Shown one piece after another: positions 43,783 through 51,920 of a stretch of 64,000 nucleotides of DNA. The translations under genes were made by a program, and so were the position numbers. Position 1 is the first letter of the stretch. The number at the start of each line of letters is the position of its first letter. The notes under the pieces were generated by a model, which searched no databases, was not told the DNA's origin, and saw nothing but the letters and a program-made list of their open reading frames with translations. Source of the stretch: Argonema galeatum A003/A1 (lineage in GTDB: Bacteria > Cyanobacteriota > Cyanobacteriia > Cyanobacteriales > Aerosakkonemataceae); contig NZ_JAIQZM010000004.1 in NCBI RefSeq assembly GCF_023333595.1, forward strand, positions 168,717-232,716, written 5' to 3'.

Positions 43783-44745
43783 ATGAATCCTTTTGAAAGG
43801 CTGATAGGGCAAGATCGGGCCGTAGAGTTGCTGAGGCAGGCGATCGCTCAAAACCGCATTGCCCCAGCTTATCTCTTTGCTGGCCCCGATGGAGTAGGAC
43901 GAAGTTTGGCAGCTAAATGCTTTACAGAACAGGTATTTTATGGTATTAACGACAAACAACTAGCACTACACAAACGCCAACAGCTGAGCAATCATCCAGA
44001 TCTACTTTGGGTGCAGCCGACTTATCTGCACAACGGAGTCAGGCTTTCTGCGGCTGAAGCTGCTGAAAAAGGGGTGAAGCGCAAGGCACCGCCGCAAATT
44101 CGGTTGGAACAGGTGCGGGAAATTGCCCAGTTTTTGAGTCGTCCGCCCCTAGAGGCTTCGCGATCGCTCGTAATCGTCGAACAAGCGGAAACGATGGCAG
44201 AGGCGGCGGCAAATGCCTTGCTGAAGACGCTGGAGGAACCGGGACAGGCGACGATAATTTTAATTGCTCCGGCGATCGAGTCTTTGTTACCTACGCTGGT
44301 GTCCCGCTGTCAGCGGATACCGTTTTATGGCTTGGATTTGGCCCGAATGGAGATAGTGCTGCGGCAGAATGGTCATGAGGAGATTTTGCAGCATCCAGAG
44401 GTGTTGGCCACTTCGGCGGGAAGTCCTGGAGAAGCGATCGCATCTTGGCAACAATTGCAAGCAATTCCCCCAGAATTATTGGCAGCAGTCAAACAGATAC
44501 CGAAGACGCTTCGTAAAGCTTTAGAACTTGCTCGCCAGATTGACAAAGCGCTGGATACAGAAGCACAATTGTGGTTAATAGATTATTTGCAGCAGTGTTA
44601 TTGGCAGCAATTTTTGGAAGGTAAGATTTATGAGTCGCCGTTAGAAAAATTGGAAAAGGCGCGAAAGTGTTTATTGAGTTATGCTCAGCCGCGATTAGTT
44701 TGGGAAGTCACCCTGATGGGGATGTGTCAGAAAGCTGCTTTGTAG
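43783..44745 (+). CDS. holB: DNA polymerase III delta' subunit
   Basis: This clamp-loader subunit carries the AAA+ core: MNPFERLIGQDRAVELLRQA, the nucleotide site region FAGPDGVGRSLAAK, QVREIAQFLSRPPLEASRS and the sensor stretch LLKTLEEPGQATIILIAP with LPTLVSRCQRIPF (SRC motif). I start it at the second ATG (43783), which matches the family's MNPF start; the first is 12 bp upstream. The length of 320 aa is normal. Confidence 0.92.
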   Translation: MNPFERLIGQDRAVELLRQAIAQNRIAPAYLFAGPDGVGRSLAAKCFTEQVFYGINDKQLALHKRQQLSNHPDLLWVQPTYLHNGVRLSAAEAAEKGVKRKAPPQIRLEQVREIAQFLSRPPLEASRSLVIVEQAETMAEAAANALLKTLEEPGQATIILIAPAIESLLPTLVSRCQRIPFYGLDLARMEIVLRQNGHEEILQHPEVLATSAGSPGEAIASWQQLQAIPPELLAAVKQIPKTLRKALELARQIDKALDTEAQLWLIDYLQQCYWQQFLEGKIYESPLEKLEKARKCLLSYAQPRLVWEVTLMGMCQKAAL

Positions 44746-44939
44746 AACAACTTGATTTGTTCCTAAGAGTTGTGCTATTATAGCAGTCACCAAGGCGATT
44801 AGGACAAAGATCCCAAAGGCAATTGTCAATCCAGCTTTTGAAATGTCCTAACCGTTGTGGCGGTTGCGGTTATATTTACTCCCTTACCGCCATAAAATCA
44901 TCTATCATTCTTTATTTAATCCAACTTAGGTAACAAATA
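44746..44939. other. Upstream region of the nuclease-ParA operon
   Basis: This gap has an 8-bp inverted pair TTAGGACA...TGTCCTAA (about 44799-44852) and GCGGT/ACCGC-type repeats (44855-44891). They could be operator- or parS-like sites for the following ParA/ParB-like pair, but no perfect parS is present. No gene is called. Confidence 0.3.
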
Positions 44940-46304
44940 ATGATAATTAAAAATTGGAGTAATATTTTAGACGGTATTTTACCAAATGAGAGTATAGAAC
45001 AAGTTATTTGTAATCAATTTGCCAATCATCTGCTAGAGGATCTGGGATTCAATAATCAAGAGATATGTCCACAGTTTAAAACAGGTAATGCTGACAAAGT
45101 AGACTTTGCATCTCGTCATAACAATCAAAATGATATTTTTTTAAATTCCAAAACTAATCCATATTTACTCCTTGAAGTAAAAGCCAGAGCAACAGGAACT
45201 GGAGCCAAAATAAATCTATCAGAAGGCACTCCTCAATATTTAGCAACTAGGGAACAAATAAAAAAATATCTGCTTGCTCCCAATTGCCAAACCACTCAAT
45301 GGGGGATCATTACTAATTCAGTTCATATCCAGCTATTCCGGCGACATGGTAAGGTTGTAATTCCTGCAACTCGCAGCGAGTTAATTAAAAAAAACAATAT
45401 CAGTGTTATTGTTGACCAAATCAAGAATTTGATCGATCAGCCGCCCAAAGCTTTAACTGTTTGTATCTACAATAATAAAGGAGGTGTGGGCAAAACTACA
45501 ACTACTATTAATTTAGCAGCTATCCTTAAAAAACAGAAAAAGAAAGTTCTTTTAGTTGATTTTGATTCGCAAAGAGACTTAACTAAATCTCTTAAACTCC
45601 AAATTGGAACTACAAGTTTATTTGACTGTCTTGCCGATACAAGCTTAGATGTTCGCAATACAGTTGTTCCTTTTAGTCCTATAGGTAAGTCAGGCAAACC
45701 TGTACCTCTGTTTGACGTTATTCCCTCAGATACTAGAATGGAAGAATACACGGATAGCAGTTTGGCCGCCAAGATTCAAAAAGGAGCCGCCAGATTGAGA
45801 GATTTACTTCAATCCTTTATATATGAATATGATTATATATTGATTGACTGCCCTACACAATGGCTATTTTTTAGTCAGAGTAGTGTTTACGCCTCTGATG
45901 TGGTTCTCATCCCCACAAAGCATAATGGGTTAACATCGCTACACAATGCGGCTAGGGTGATTAAAGAGTTTATTCCAGAAATTCAGGAACAGAGAAAAGA
46001 TGGGGGGCCAATTGCACTACCTATCTTTTTTAATGGAGAAAAGATAACAGACCCTCAGCTTCACATTGCGAATTCAGAAATCGAGAAAATTATTACCGAA
46101 GAAAAAGGAAAATCTGGCTTTAATCTGCTACCATATTACTGGCCTAAAGCTAAAAAAGGAAACGTTGATAAAACTATTTTCAGTATTACCAGCTATGCAA
46201 CTGTAGCCAATGCAGCTTTCTCTCATGTTCCAGCAGTTTTTATAAACACTACTGTTGCTGAACACTATTTTGGTCTAGCTAAGGAGTATTTTTTATATGG
46301 GTAA
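44940..46304 (+). CDS. HsdR-N-like PD-(D/E)XK nuclease domain fused to ParA ATPase
   Basis: The first 150 or so residues resemble the HsdR N-terminal nuclease-like domain: Asp55 (DKVDFASRHNN), then LLLEVKAR with Glu79 and Lys81 completing a D...ExK site, and WGIITNSVHIQLF (121-133). From residue 173 a full ParA ATPase follows: Walker A KGGVGKTTT (180-188), VDFDSQRDLT, and YDYILIDCPTQWL as Walker B. Fusion of these two domains is unusual. Catalysis by the nuclease is inferred, not shown. The gene overlaps its partner by 8 bp and is AT-richer than holB and pyrD on either side, suggesting transfer. I know of no named system with this exact pair. Confidence 0.8.
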   Translation: MIIKNWSNILDGILPNESIEQVICNQFANHLLEDLGFNNQEICPQFKTGNADKVDFASRHNNQNDIFLNSKTNPYLLLEVKARATGTGAKINLSEGTPQYLATREQIKKYLLAPNCQTTQWGIITNSVHIQLFRRHGKVVIPATRSELIKKNNISVIVDQIKNLIDQPPKALTVCIYNNKGGVGKTTTTINLAAILKKQKKKVLLVDFDSQRDLTKSLKLQIGTTSLFDCLADTSLDVRNTVVPFSPIGKSGKPVPLFDVIPSDTRMEEYTDSSLAAKIQKGAARLRDLLQSFIYEYDYILIDCPTQWLFFSQSSVYASDVVLIPTKHNGLTSLHNAARVIKEFIPEIQEQRKDGGPIALPIFFNGEKITDPQLHIANSEIEKIITEEKGKSGFNLLPYYWPKAKKGNVDKTIFSITSYATVANAAFSHVPAVFINTTVAEHYFGLAKEYFLYG

Positions 46305-47097
46305 GTTTGATGACATTGGTAAGCTGATGCACTTACCACTAGATAGTATTCAATCTGAGGGTCAATCTTCTGAATTAGAGTTTATTATCAATGCAGCAGC
46401 GGAAGCTGTTTTGCAAGCTGGTGGACGTAATTGGGTTCCTGTAATTGTTAAAGAAAATGGTGATTATCAATATAAAGTAGTTAGCAACCACTTTATATAT
46501 GCAGTTGCTCAAAAAGCTGAATTAGATCGAGTCTGGTGCATTGTGATTGAACCTGATGACCAAAGCATCAAGCAGGCAAAGATTCTCGCGCGAGAAGTTA
46601 CTCCTAAAGTAAATTTGACTACAGCATCAAGAGACACTATTCTAGCTGCACTCAGATATTTAATTGCAGAACCAGGTAGTGCATTGAAGGGAGCGGATGT
46701 CATGGTAGCTGCTAATCGAATTGCAGCAGCTGACAGGGAAACTTGGTCGAGTTTTAACCCTATCACTACCTTGAAATGTGGCATTACTAAGGGTAAAAAA
46801 TTAGATGCTATTGCTAAAGTATTTTTCTTGTCAGCACCGAAACCGTCTACGCCACCTCCACCAGCACCCGAAGTAATTAGTATTAAACGGGCATCAAGAG
46901 AAGATTTTCTTAGCCGTCTTAGCTATTTATCGAATTACAAAATAGGCGGCTTTGAAACAGTTGACCCAGAGAATGCAGCAGACGCTATCTTCACAGCTAG
47001 TAAAGGTAAATGGAAAAGTTTAAACCCTATTTCTAAACTCGAATGTGGGATTGATACGGCCAAAATAAAAACTCTAAAAACAGTGTTTAGTCTATAA
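46297..47097 (+). CDS. ParB-like partner protein with two C-terminal repeats
   Basis: The 266-aa protein has a ParB/sulfiredoxin-like N-terminal part: a hydrophobic strand WVPVIVKENGDYQYKVVSNH, then VWCIVIEPDDQSIKQAKILA. This corresponds to ParB's motif order, although the classic GEHRYRA box is degenerate (VVSNHFIYAVA). Two homologous units of about 67 residues follow (111-178 and 201-266), sharing WxSxNPIxxLxCGI, separated by a Pro-rich linker. The repeats may bind DNA or protein; I do not recognise the fold. The start codon overlaps the ParA stop by 8 bp, so both proteins should be produced together. Confidence 0.7.
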   Translation: MGKFDDIGKLMHLPLDSIQSEGQSSELEFIINAAAEAVLQAGGRNWVPVIVKENGDYQYKVVSNHFIYAVAQKAELDRVWCIVIEPDDQSIKQAKILAREVTPKVNLTTASRDTILAALRYLIAEPGSALKGADVMVAANRIAAADRETWSSFNPITTLKCGITKGKKLDAIAKVFFLSAPKPSTPPPPAPEVISIKRASREDFLSRLSYLSNYKIGGFETVDPENAADAIFTASKGKWKSLNPISKLECGIDTAKIKTLKTVFSL

Positions 47098-47249
47098 ACA
47101 AGATTAATACAGTTTCACATTTTAGGAGATCGCACCTTTAGCTAATCGAAGTAGGCGGGTTTCGTTTGTGTAACCGCGATTTCAATCGTCGGGGAAAAAT
47201 GCTCGCGCATCCTCTGCGTAAACCTCTGCATACCTCTGCGAAAAAAAAA

Positions 47250-48437
47250 TTACTCTTTTAAACCAACCGCCTCAGAAATATTAGACAAACCCCGTTCATC
47301 TAACTTCTGCAACAACCCCTCTAAAATCCGCCGTACCATCCACGGCCCCTCATAAATCCAACCAGTGTAAACTTGGATCGAACTCGCACCAGCTGTAATC
47401 TTCTCCCACGCATCCTCAGCAGTAAAAATACCTCCCACACCAATAATAGGAAGTTGCCCTTTAGTTTCCCGCCAAATAAATCGAATTACCTCAGTCGAAC
47501 GCTGACGGACAGGCGTACCGCTAATTCCACCAGCTTCTTCGGTGATGGGGTTACCAGTTTGGGAAATCACGTCAGTTTTTAGTCCTTCGCGGCTAATCGT
47601 GGTATTTGTGGCAATAATTCCGGCTACCTGATGCGTCAAGGCTACTTCGAGAAGATTTGCGATCGCATCCCACTCCAGATCCGGTGCAATCTTTACTAGA
47701 ATTGGCTTATGTCCCTGATTTTCTGACTGCAAAGCTGATAAAATCGCACTTAGCCCAGCAGCGTCTTGGAGCGATCGCAAACCTGGGGTATTTGGTGAGG
47801 AGACATTAACTACAAAGTAGTCACCCAATTCTTTCAGCAGGCGAAAACTTCCCAAATAATCAGATGCAGCGTCAGATAAGGGTGTTACCTTAGATTTACC
47901 TAGATTAATTCCTATGGGAATCAGTCGGGGACGCCCCTGCCAAGTCGCTTCTAGCTTGCTGCTCATGACTTGGGCACCGTCGTTGTTAAAACCCATGCGG
48001 TTCAATGCTGCTTTATCCATTGGCAAGCGAAACAAGCGGGGACGGGGATTCCCAGGCTGGGCCAGTAAAGTTACAGTCCCCAGTTCAGCAAAGCCAAAAC
48101 CAAAACTAGACCAAATGCCAGAAGCTTTACCATTCTTATCAAACCCAGCGGCTAACCCTACCGGGTTTTTGAAGAGTAAGGGCGTAACCTTTTCGTCGCC
48201 CTTCTCCCCCCAGATTTGGGGGGATGGGGGGGCGGAGTCCCACAGTTTTTGTTCCAAACGCGGATCTGCGATCGCACAAGATCGTTCTAGTTGGTTTCGC
48301 ACCCAGCTGACGGGAAAGCGATAAGCATTACGATCTAACCAGCTTAAAAATTGAATGGTTTCCTGATGTAACCATTCGGGATCGCTCTTTAAAGCATCAA
48401 ATAAAAGAGGACGTAAACCTAATTGATATATATCCAA
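47250..48437 (-). CDS. pyrD: Dihydroorotate dehydrogenase (quinone), class 2
   Basis: This flavoenzyme of pyrimidine synthesis is membrane associated and uses quinones. The N-terminal helix ([20 protein letters not shown]) is characteristic of class 2. FMN and substrate motifs are [32 protein letters not shown] and [14 protein letters not shown] low-complexity Pro/Gly insertion near residues 65-80 ([15 protein letters not shown]) is encoded by a repeat. At 395 aa it is slightly long. It completes pyrimidine genes with pyrC elsewhere in the window. Confidence 0.94.
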   Translation of the reverse strand: MDIYQLGLRPLLFDALKSDPEWLHQETIQFLSWLDRNAYRFPVSWVRNQLERSCAIADPRLEQKLWDSAPPSPQIWGEKGDEKVTPLLFKNPVGLAAGFDKNGKASGIWSSFGFGFAELGTVTLLAQPGNPRPRLFRLPMDKAALNRMGFNNDGAQVMSSKLEATWQGRPRLIPIGINLGKSKVTPLSDAASDYLGSFRLLKELGDYFVVNVSSPNTPGLRSLQDAAGLSAILSALQSENQGHKPILVKIAPDLEWDAIANLLEVALTHQVAGIIATNTTISREGLKTDVISQTGNPITEEAGGISGTPVRQRSTEVIRFIWRETKGQLPIIGVGGIFTAEDAWEKITAGASSIQVYTGWIYEGPWMVRRILEGLLQKLDERGLSNISEAVGLKE

Positions 48438-48663
48438 GGCTCTTAGATTAGGGGAGGGGGCAAAGGGGGTTAGGCGGCTATTGTAAATTTCAGCTTTGAG
48501 ATTTCAGATTTCACATTTATTTTAAATCTAAAATATGAAATTCTTTCGCCCTTCCCCTTCCCCTCTTCCCCTAGCCCCTAGCCCCTAACCCCTAGCCCCT
48601 CTGACCCCTAGCCCCTCTTCTTTAAAATTGTCAATTCAAAAGGTTCTTTCGTGTCAAATACTC

Positions 48664-48728
48664 TGTAGGGACACGGCATAATCAAATCTTTTGTATGACC
48701 GACACATTTATGACGCCGTGTCCCTACA
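48664..48728. repeat. Diverged copy of the 77-bp palindromic repeat
   Basis: GTAGGGACACGGCATAATCA (from 48665) to the TGACGCCGTGTCCCTACA end, with the loop TTTGTATGACCGACA, matches the tandem copies at 1-162 with several compensating changes in the stem. It lies in the empty gap 48438-48806 together with CCCCTAG and AATCTAA repeats. Confidence 0.8.
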
Positions 48729-48806
48729 ACCGAAAGACCAATTCAAAGCAAATCTAAAATCTAAAATCTAAAATCTAAAATTCTTCTAGCCTTTCTATAG
48801 CAGCAG

Positions 48807-51740
48807 ATGAGTCAGCAGCAAAAACCGAATTCTGACGATAAAAAACTTGTTAGCTTGGGGCGTGTCCTCCAGACCCTGCGGGAAGAGGATAATGTCGATG
48901 TTTTGATTGAAACGAGCCTCAATTACCTCCAGACTGAATTTGACTACAGCCTAATCTGGATTGGTTTCTACGATCGCTTAGATCATCGCATTTTGGGCAA
49001 GGGGGGGATTGCGCCTGGTGGCGACATCAGCTTTTTGAAGCAGCGAATTTTCCTCGGTCCAGGGGATCTTCTGGAGCAGGTGGTGATTCAGTTAAGACCG
49101 ATTGGGGTGCCGGATTTACGGCAAGAAACGCGAGCTGGGGAGTGGCGCAAGGCGGCGGCAAATTTCGATATTAAGGGAACGCTGATTTTTCCGATTCGGT
49201 ATCGCGATCGCTGTTTTGGGGTGGTGATGCTGGGTTCGGGCATTTGGGGAATCTCGCCTCGTTCGGAGGAGAAGGCGCGACTCTCTATGCTTTTGGGAGG
49301 ATTGGGGGCGTCTCTCAATCAAATTGAATCTGATTGGAACCGCTCCCGAACTAAGCGACCGGACGAGCCGATGTTCCGAATGCTGGAGCGGTTGCAGGAG
49401 AACGGGACTGTGTTGCAGAAGTTGGAGATGGTGGTGGCGGAGGTTCATCAATTTGTATCGCCAACGCGGACGAGCGTTTACTGGTTTGAGCGGGAGCGAC
49501 GCTATTTCTGGCGGCGGATGAGTAACCGAGCTACTACTGGTGGTTTCTCTGAGGGGTCTGCTAAGGCTTCTGGGATTACGGTGCAGGAGTCTGGTGGCTT
49601 TTATGATGCTTTGGTGGCGGATCGGATGGTTTCGATCGGAGAAGCCCAAAGTTCTCTGAAGGCTGATGTTACGAGCAGGTTATTGCAGAGGTTGGGTGTG
49701 AGGAGTTTGCTGGCGTCTCCGATTTGCTTGGGGGATGAGTTGCTGGGATTTTTGGCGGTGGAGGGTAATGAACCCCGGATTTGGAAGGAGGAGGAGAAGA
49801 GTTTTGTCCGGGGTACGTCTCAGTTAATTGCTTTGTTTTCCCCTATTGAACGGATGGAGGCGACTATTGAGCAAACCAAGGAAGACCAGTTGCTGACAAC
49901 TCAGATAGCAACGGCTGTTACGACTCAGGAGGATTGGCAAAAAACTTTAAAGGTTTGTGCGGAACGGCTGACGGCTCGGCTGCGGGTGGATCGGTGTTTG
50001 GTGCTGGTTTTCAATTCTGATGAAAAACGATTTGAGGTTTGTTATCAGAGCCAGCCGGTAAATCGGCGACCTTTAGGTGTGGCGCTCAGGGGGGGAGAGG
50101 GGGAAGGGGGGTCTAGAGGGGGGTCGGAAGGTACTTTTTTCCTGCCGGGATTGAGTGATGTGGATTGGCAATTGCTGGAACGGAGTGCTGAGGCGGTGGG
50201 TGTTGAGGATTTGTCAACGGATTTGAGGTTTGTTGTTTGGCGCGATGGGTTTTTGGAGGGGGGGGTGCGATCGCTTTTGGCGTGCAATACGAGTTTAAAA
50301 CGCCCGCTCACAGGACTCCTAATCGTGACTGGCGAAAATCCGCGTTCTTGGACTGCGGCCCAGCGAGAAATTTTCTCTTTGGTGAGCCAACAGGTGGGTC
50401 TGGTGCTTAACCAGTGGCGATTGCTGGAACAAAATGATGTCCAACAAAGGGGTTACGATTCTCTGCAATTGGCTTTGAGTTCTATGCAGGGTGCTACAAG
50501 TCTCTCTGGGATGGAGGGGGCGGCTTTGCGATCGATGCTTTTGATGCTGGAAGCTCCGGTTGCTGCTTTGGTTACTTGGTCTGGGGGAGATGAGGACGGT
50601 CGTGTGGTGACTGAGGGGGCGACTAATTCTCTTTTTTGCATCGATTCAGATTTTGTTGTTCCGATACGCAGCGATGAGTTAATTCAAGAGGCGCTTGCTA
50701 CTGATGGCTTTTTGGTTAAGGATGTGACAACTCTATCTTCTCTTAGCCGAAACTGGATTTCTGGTTCTGGCATTAGGAAGGTTCTGGTTATGGCTTTGCG
50801 GACTTCGTGGGATTATGCTCCGACGGGGGTGGCTGTGGTGGTGGCGGGGTCGGTGGGTGGTTGGCGATCGAGTGTTTTGCCGATGTTTGGTTTGTTGGTT
50901 TCTCAGTTGGCTTGGTTTCGTCGGTATATGATGCTGACCGTTTCTTTTGGGGAGGATCGGCAGGAGTTGCAACGTTTAAATTGGTACAAGCATCGTTTAA
51001 TAGAAGATTTATATGTTAAAGGTTCGGGGGTGGAGAAGGGTTCGGCGAATGCTCTATTGTCTATGCCTTATGCGAGGAGTTCTATTTCTCATCTGCTAGC
51101 GAAGGGGTTGTGGAATATGGGAGGCGATTTGCTCCCGACGGAGGACGCAAATACAAGTCTAGGAGATTCTTCTTTTTCAGGCCAGCGAGATTCCATTAGG
51201 TTAACGAGTTTGCTGTTGCGATCGCTCGATCGGATTGATGACCGGATCAAACAAAAGGGAATCTGGACTCAGGTACACGATGCTGGCGGTGAGAATGCGC
51301 TGATCGCTAATTTTGGCAATGATGTAGATATTCTCAAGGTGGAGTTGGTGCTTTATGAGGTGTTGATGGCTGCGTGCTCTAGGGTTAAGAGTGGCGGACG
51401 GATCGATATTTGGTATCGCCAATTCGGGAAGGGAAATAAATCTGGCATTGGGCGCGATCTTGAGGAACAATACCCAATGCCAAATGCCCAAGCTCCAAGG
51501 GGCGATCGCTTTATAGAACTGTCCGTTACAGACGATGGAGTTATTGACCCCCAACTGATTGCGGAGCTTGAAGAGCTAGTACCTTCCGACGATCTGGCTC
51601 CTTCCACTCTAGCGAAACCCCCAGGACTGCACTTGCGGATTTGTCAATCTATTCTCAGACGGATGGGAGGCGACCTTAATTTCTACCAAATGGATGACGG
51701 TCGCGTTCTCAGTCGCCTGTTAATTCCTCTGAAGAACTAA
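48807..51740 (+). CDS. Multi-GAF sensor protein with kinase-like ATPase C-terminus
   Basis: The 977-aa protein has several GAF-type domains (about residues 15-170, 190-340, 350-530, 560-700), then a coiled or helical dimer region and a C-terminal HATPase_c-like domain (about 830-975). I see no HisKA phospho-accepting His in the usual place and the D-x-G-x-G box is degenerate (VTDDGVIDPQL), so it may be a sensor without autokinase activity. A Gly/Ser insertion (GGEGEGGSRGGSEG, about 427-441) is repeat-derived. It is conserved in cyanobacteria. Confidence 0.8.
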   Translation: MSQQQKPNSDDKKLVSLGRVLQTLREEDNVDVLIETSLNYLQTEFDYSLIWIGFYDRLDHRILGKGGIAPGGDISFLKQRIFLGPGDLLEQVVIQLRPIGVPDLRQETRAGEWRKAAANFDIKGTLIFPIRYRDRCFGVVMLGSGIWGISPRSEEKARLSMLLGGLGASLNQIESDWNRSRTKRPDEPMFRMLERLQENGTVLQKLEMVVAEVHQFVSPTRTSVYWFERERRYFWRRMSNRATTGGFSEGSAKASGITVQESGGFYDALVADRMVSIGEAQSSLKADVTSRLLQRLGVRSLLASPICLGDELLGFLAVEGNEPRIWKEEEKSFVRGTSQLIALFSPIERMEATIEQTKEDQLLTTQIATAVTTQEDWQKTLKVCAERLTARLRVDRCLVLVFNSDEKRFEVCYQSQPVNRRPLGVALRGGEGEGGSRGGSEGTFFLPGLSDVDWQLLERSAEAVGVEDLSTDLRFVVWRDGFLEGGVRSLLACNTSLKRPLTGLLIVTGENPRSWTAAQREIFSLVSQQVGLVLNQWRLLEQNDVQQRGYDSLQLALSSMQGATSLSGMEGAALRSMLLMLEAPVAALVTWSGGDEDGRVVTEGATNSLFCIDSDFVVPIRSDELIQEALATDGFLVKDVTTLSSLSRNWISGSGIRKVLVMALRTSWDYAPTGVAVVVAGSVGGWRSSVLPMFGLLVSQLAWFRRYMMLTVSFGEDRQELQRLNWYKHRLIEDLYVKGSGVEKGSANALLSMPYARSSISHLLAKGLWNMGGDLLPTEDANTSLGDSSFSGQRDSIRLTSLLLRSLDRIDDRIKQKGIWTQVHDAGGENALIANFGNDVDILKVELVLYEVLMAACSRVKSGGRIDIWYRQFGKGNKSGIGRDLEEQYPMPNAQAPRGDRFIELSVTDDGVIDPQLIAELEELVPSDDLAPSTLAKPPGLHLRICQSILRRMGGDLNFYQMDDGRVLSRLLIPLKN

Positions 51741-51805
51741 ACAAGTCAAAGGTCAAAAGCCAAAAGTCAAAAGAAAAAGGAAGCAAGAGGCTATAAAAAT
51801 CAAAG

Positions 51806-51857
51806 GTAAATAAAAGTGAAAAGAAAAAATAGTTTTTTTCTTTTCACTTTTATTTAC
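51806..51857. terminator. Bidirectional terminator-like hairpin
   Basis: Perfect 24-bp arms (51806-51829 and 51834-51857) around a 4-nt loop, with A-rich and T-rich ends, sit between the plus-strand GAF gene and the converging secA. Both sides have T-runs in the proper orientation. The region 51741-51805 and 51858-51915 contains AAAGTCAAA-type repeats. Confidence 0.8.
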
Positions 51858-51920
51858 TTTTCTGCTTTTTAGTCTCCCTTTATTTTTTTTGACTTTTGAA
51901 TGAGTGACTTTTGACTTTTA

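Noticed and set aside
44940-47097. Ordinary chromosomal parAB
   Set aside because: The ATPase carries a nuclease-like domain, the partner's ParB box is degenerate, and the location is between holB and pyrD rather than near an origin gene set.
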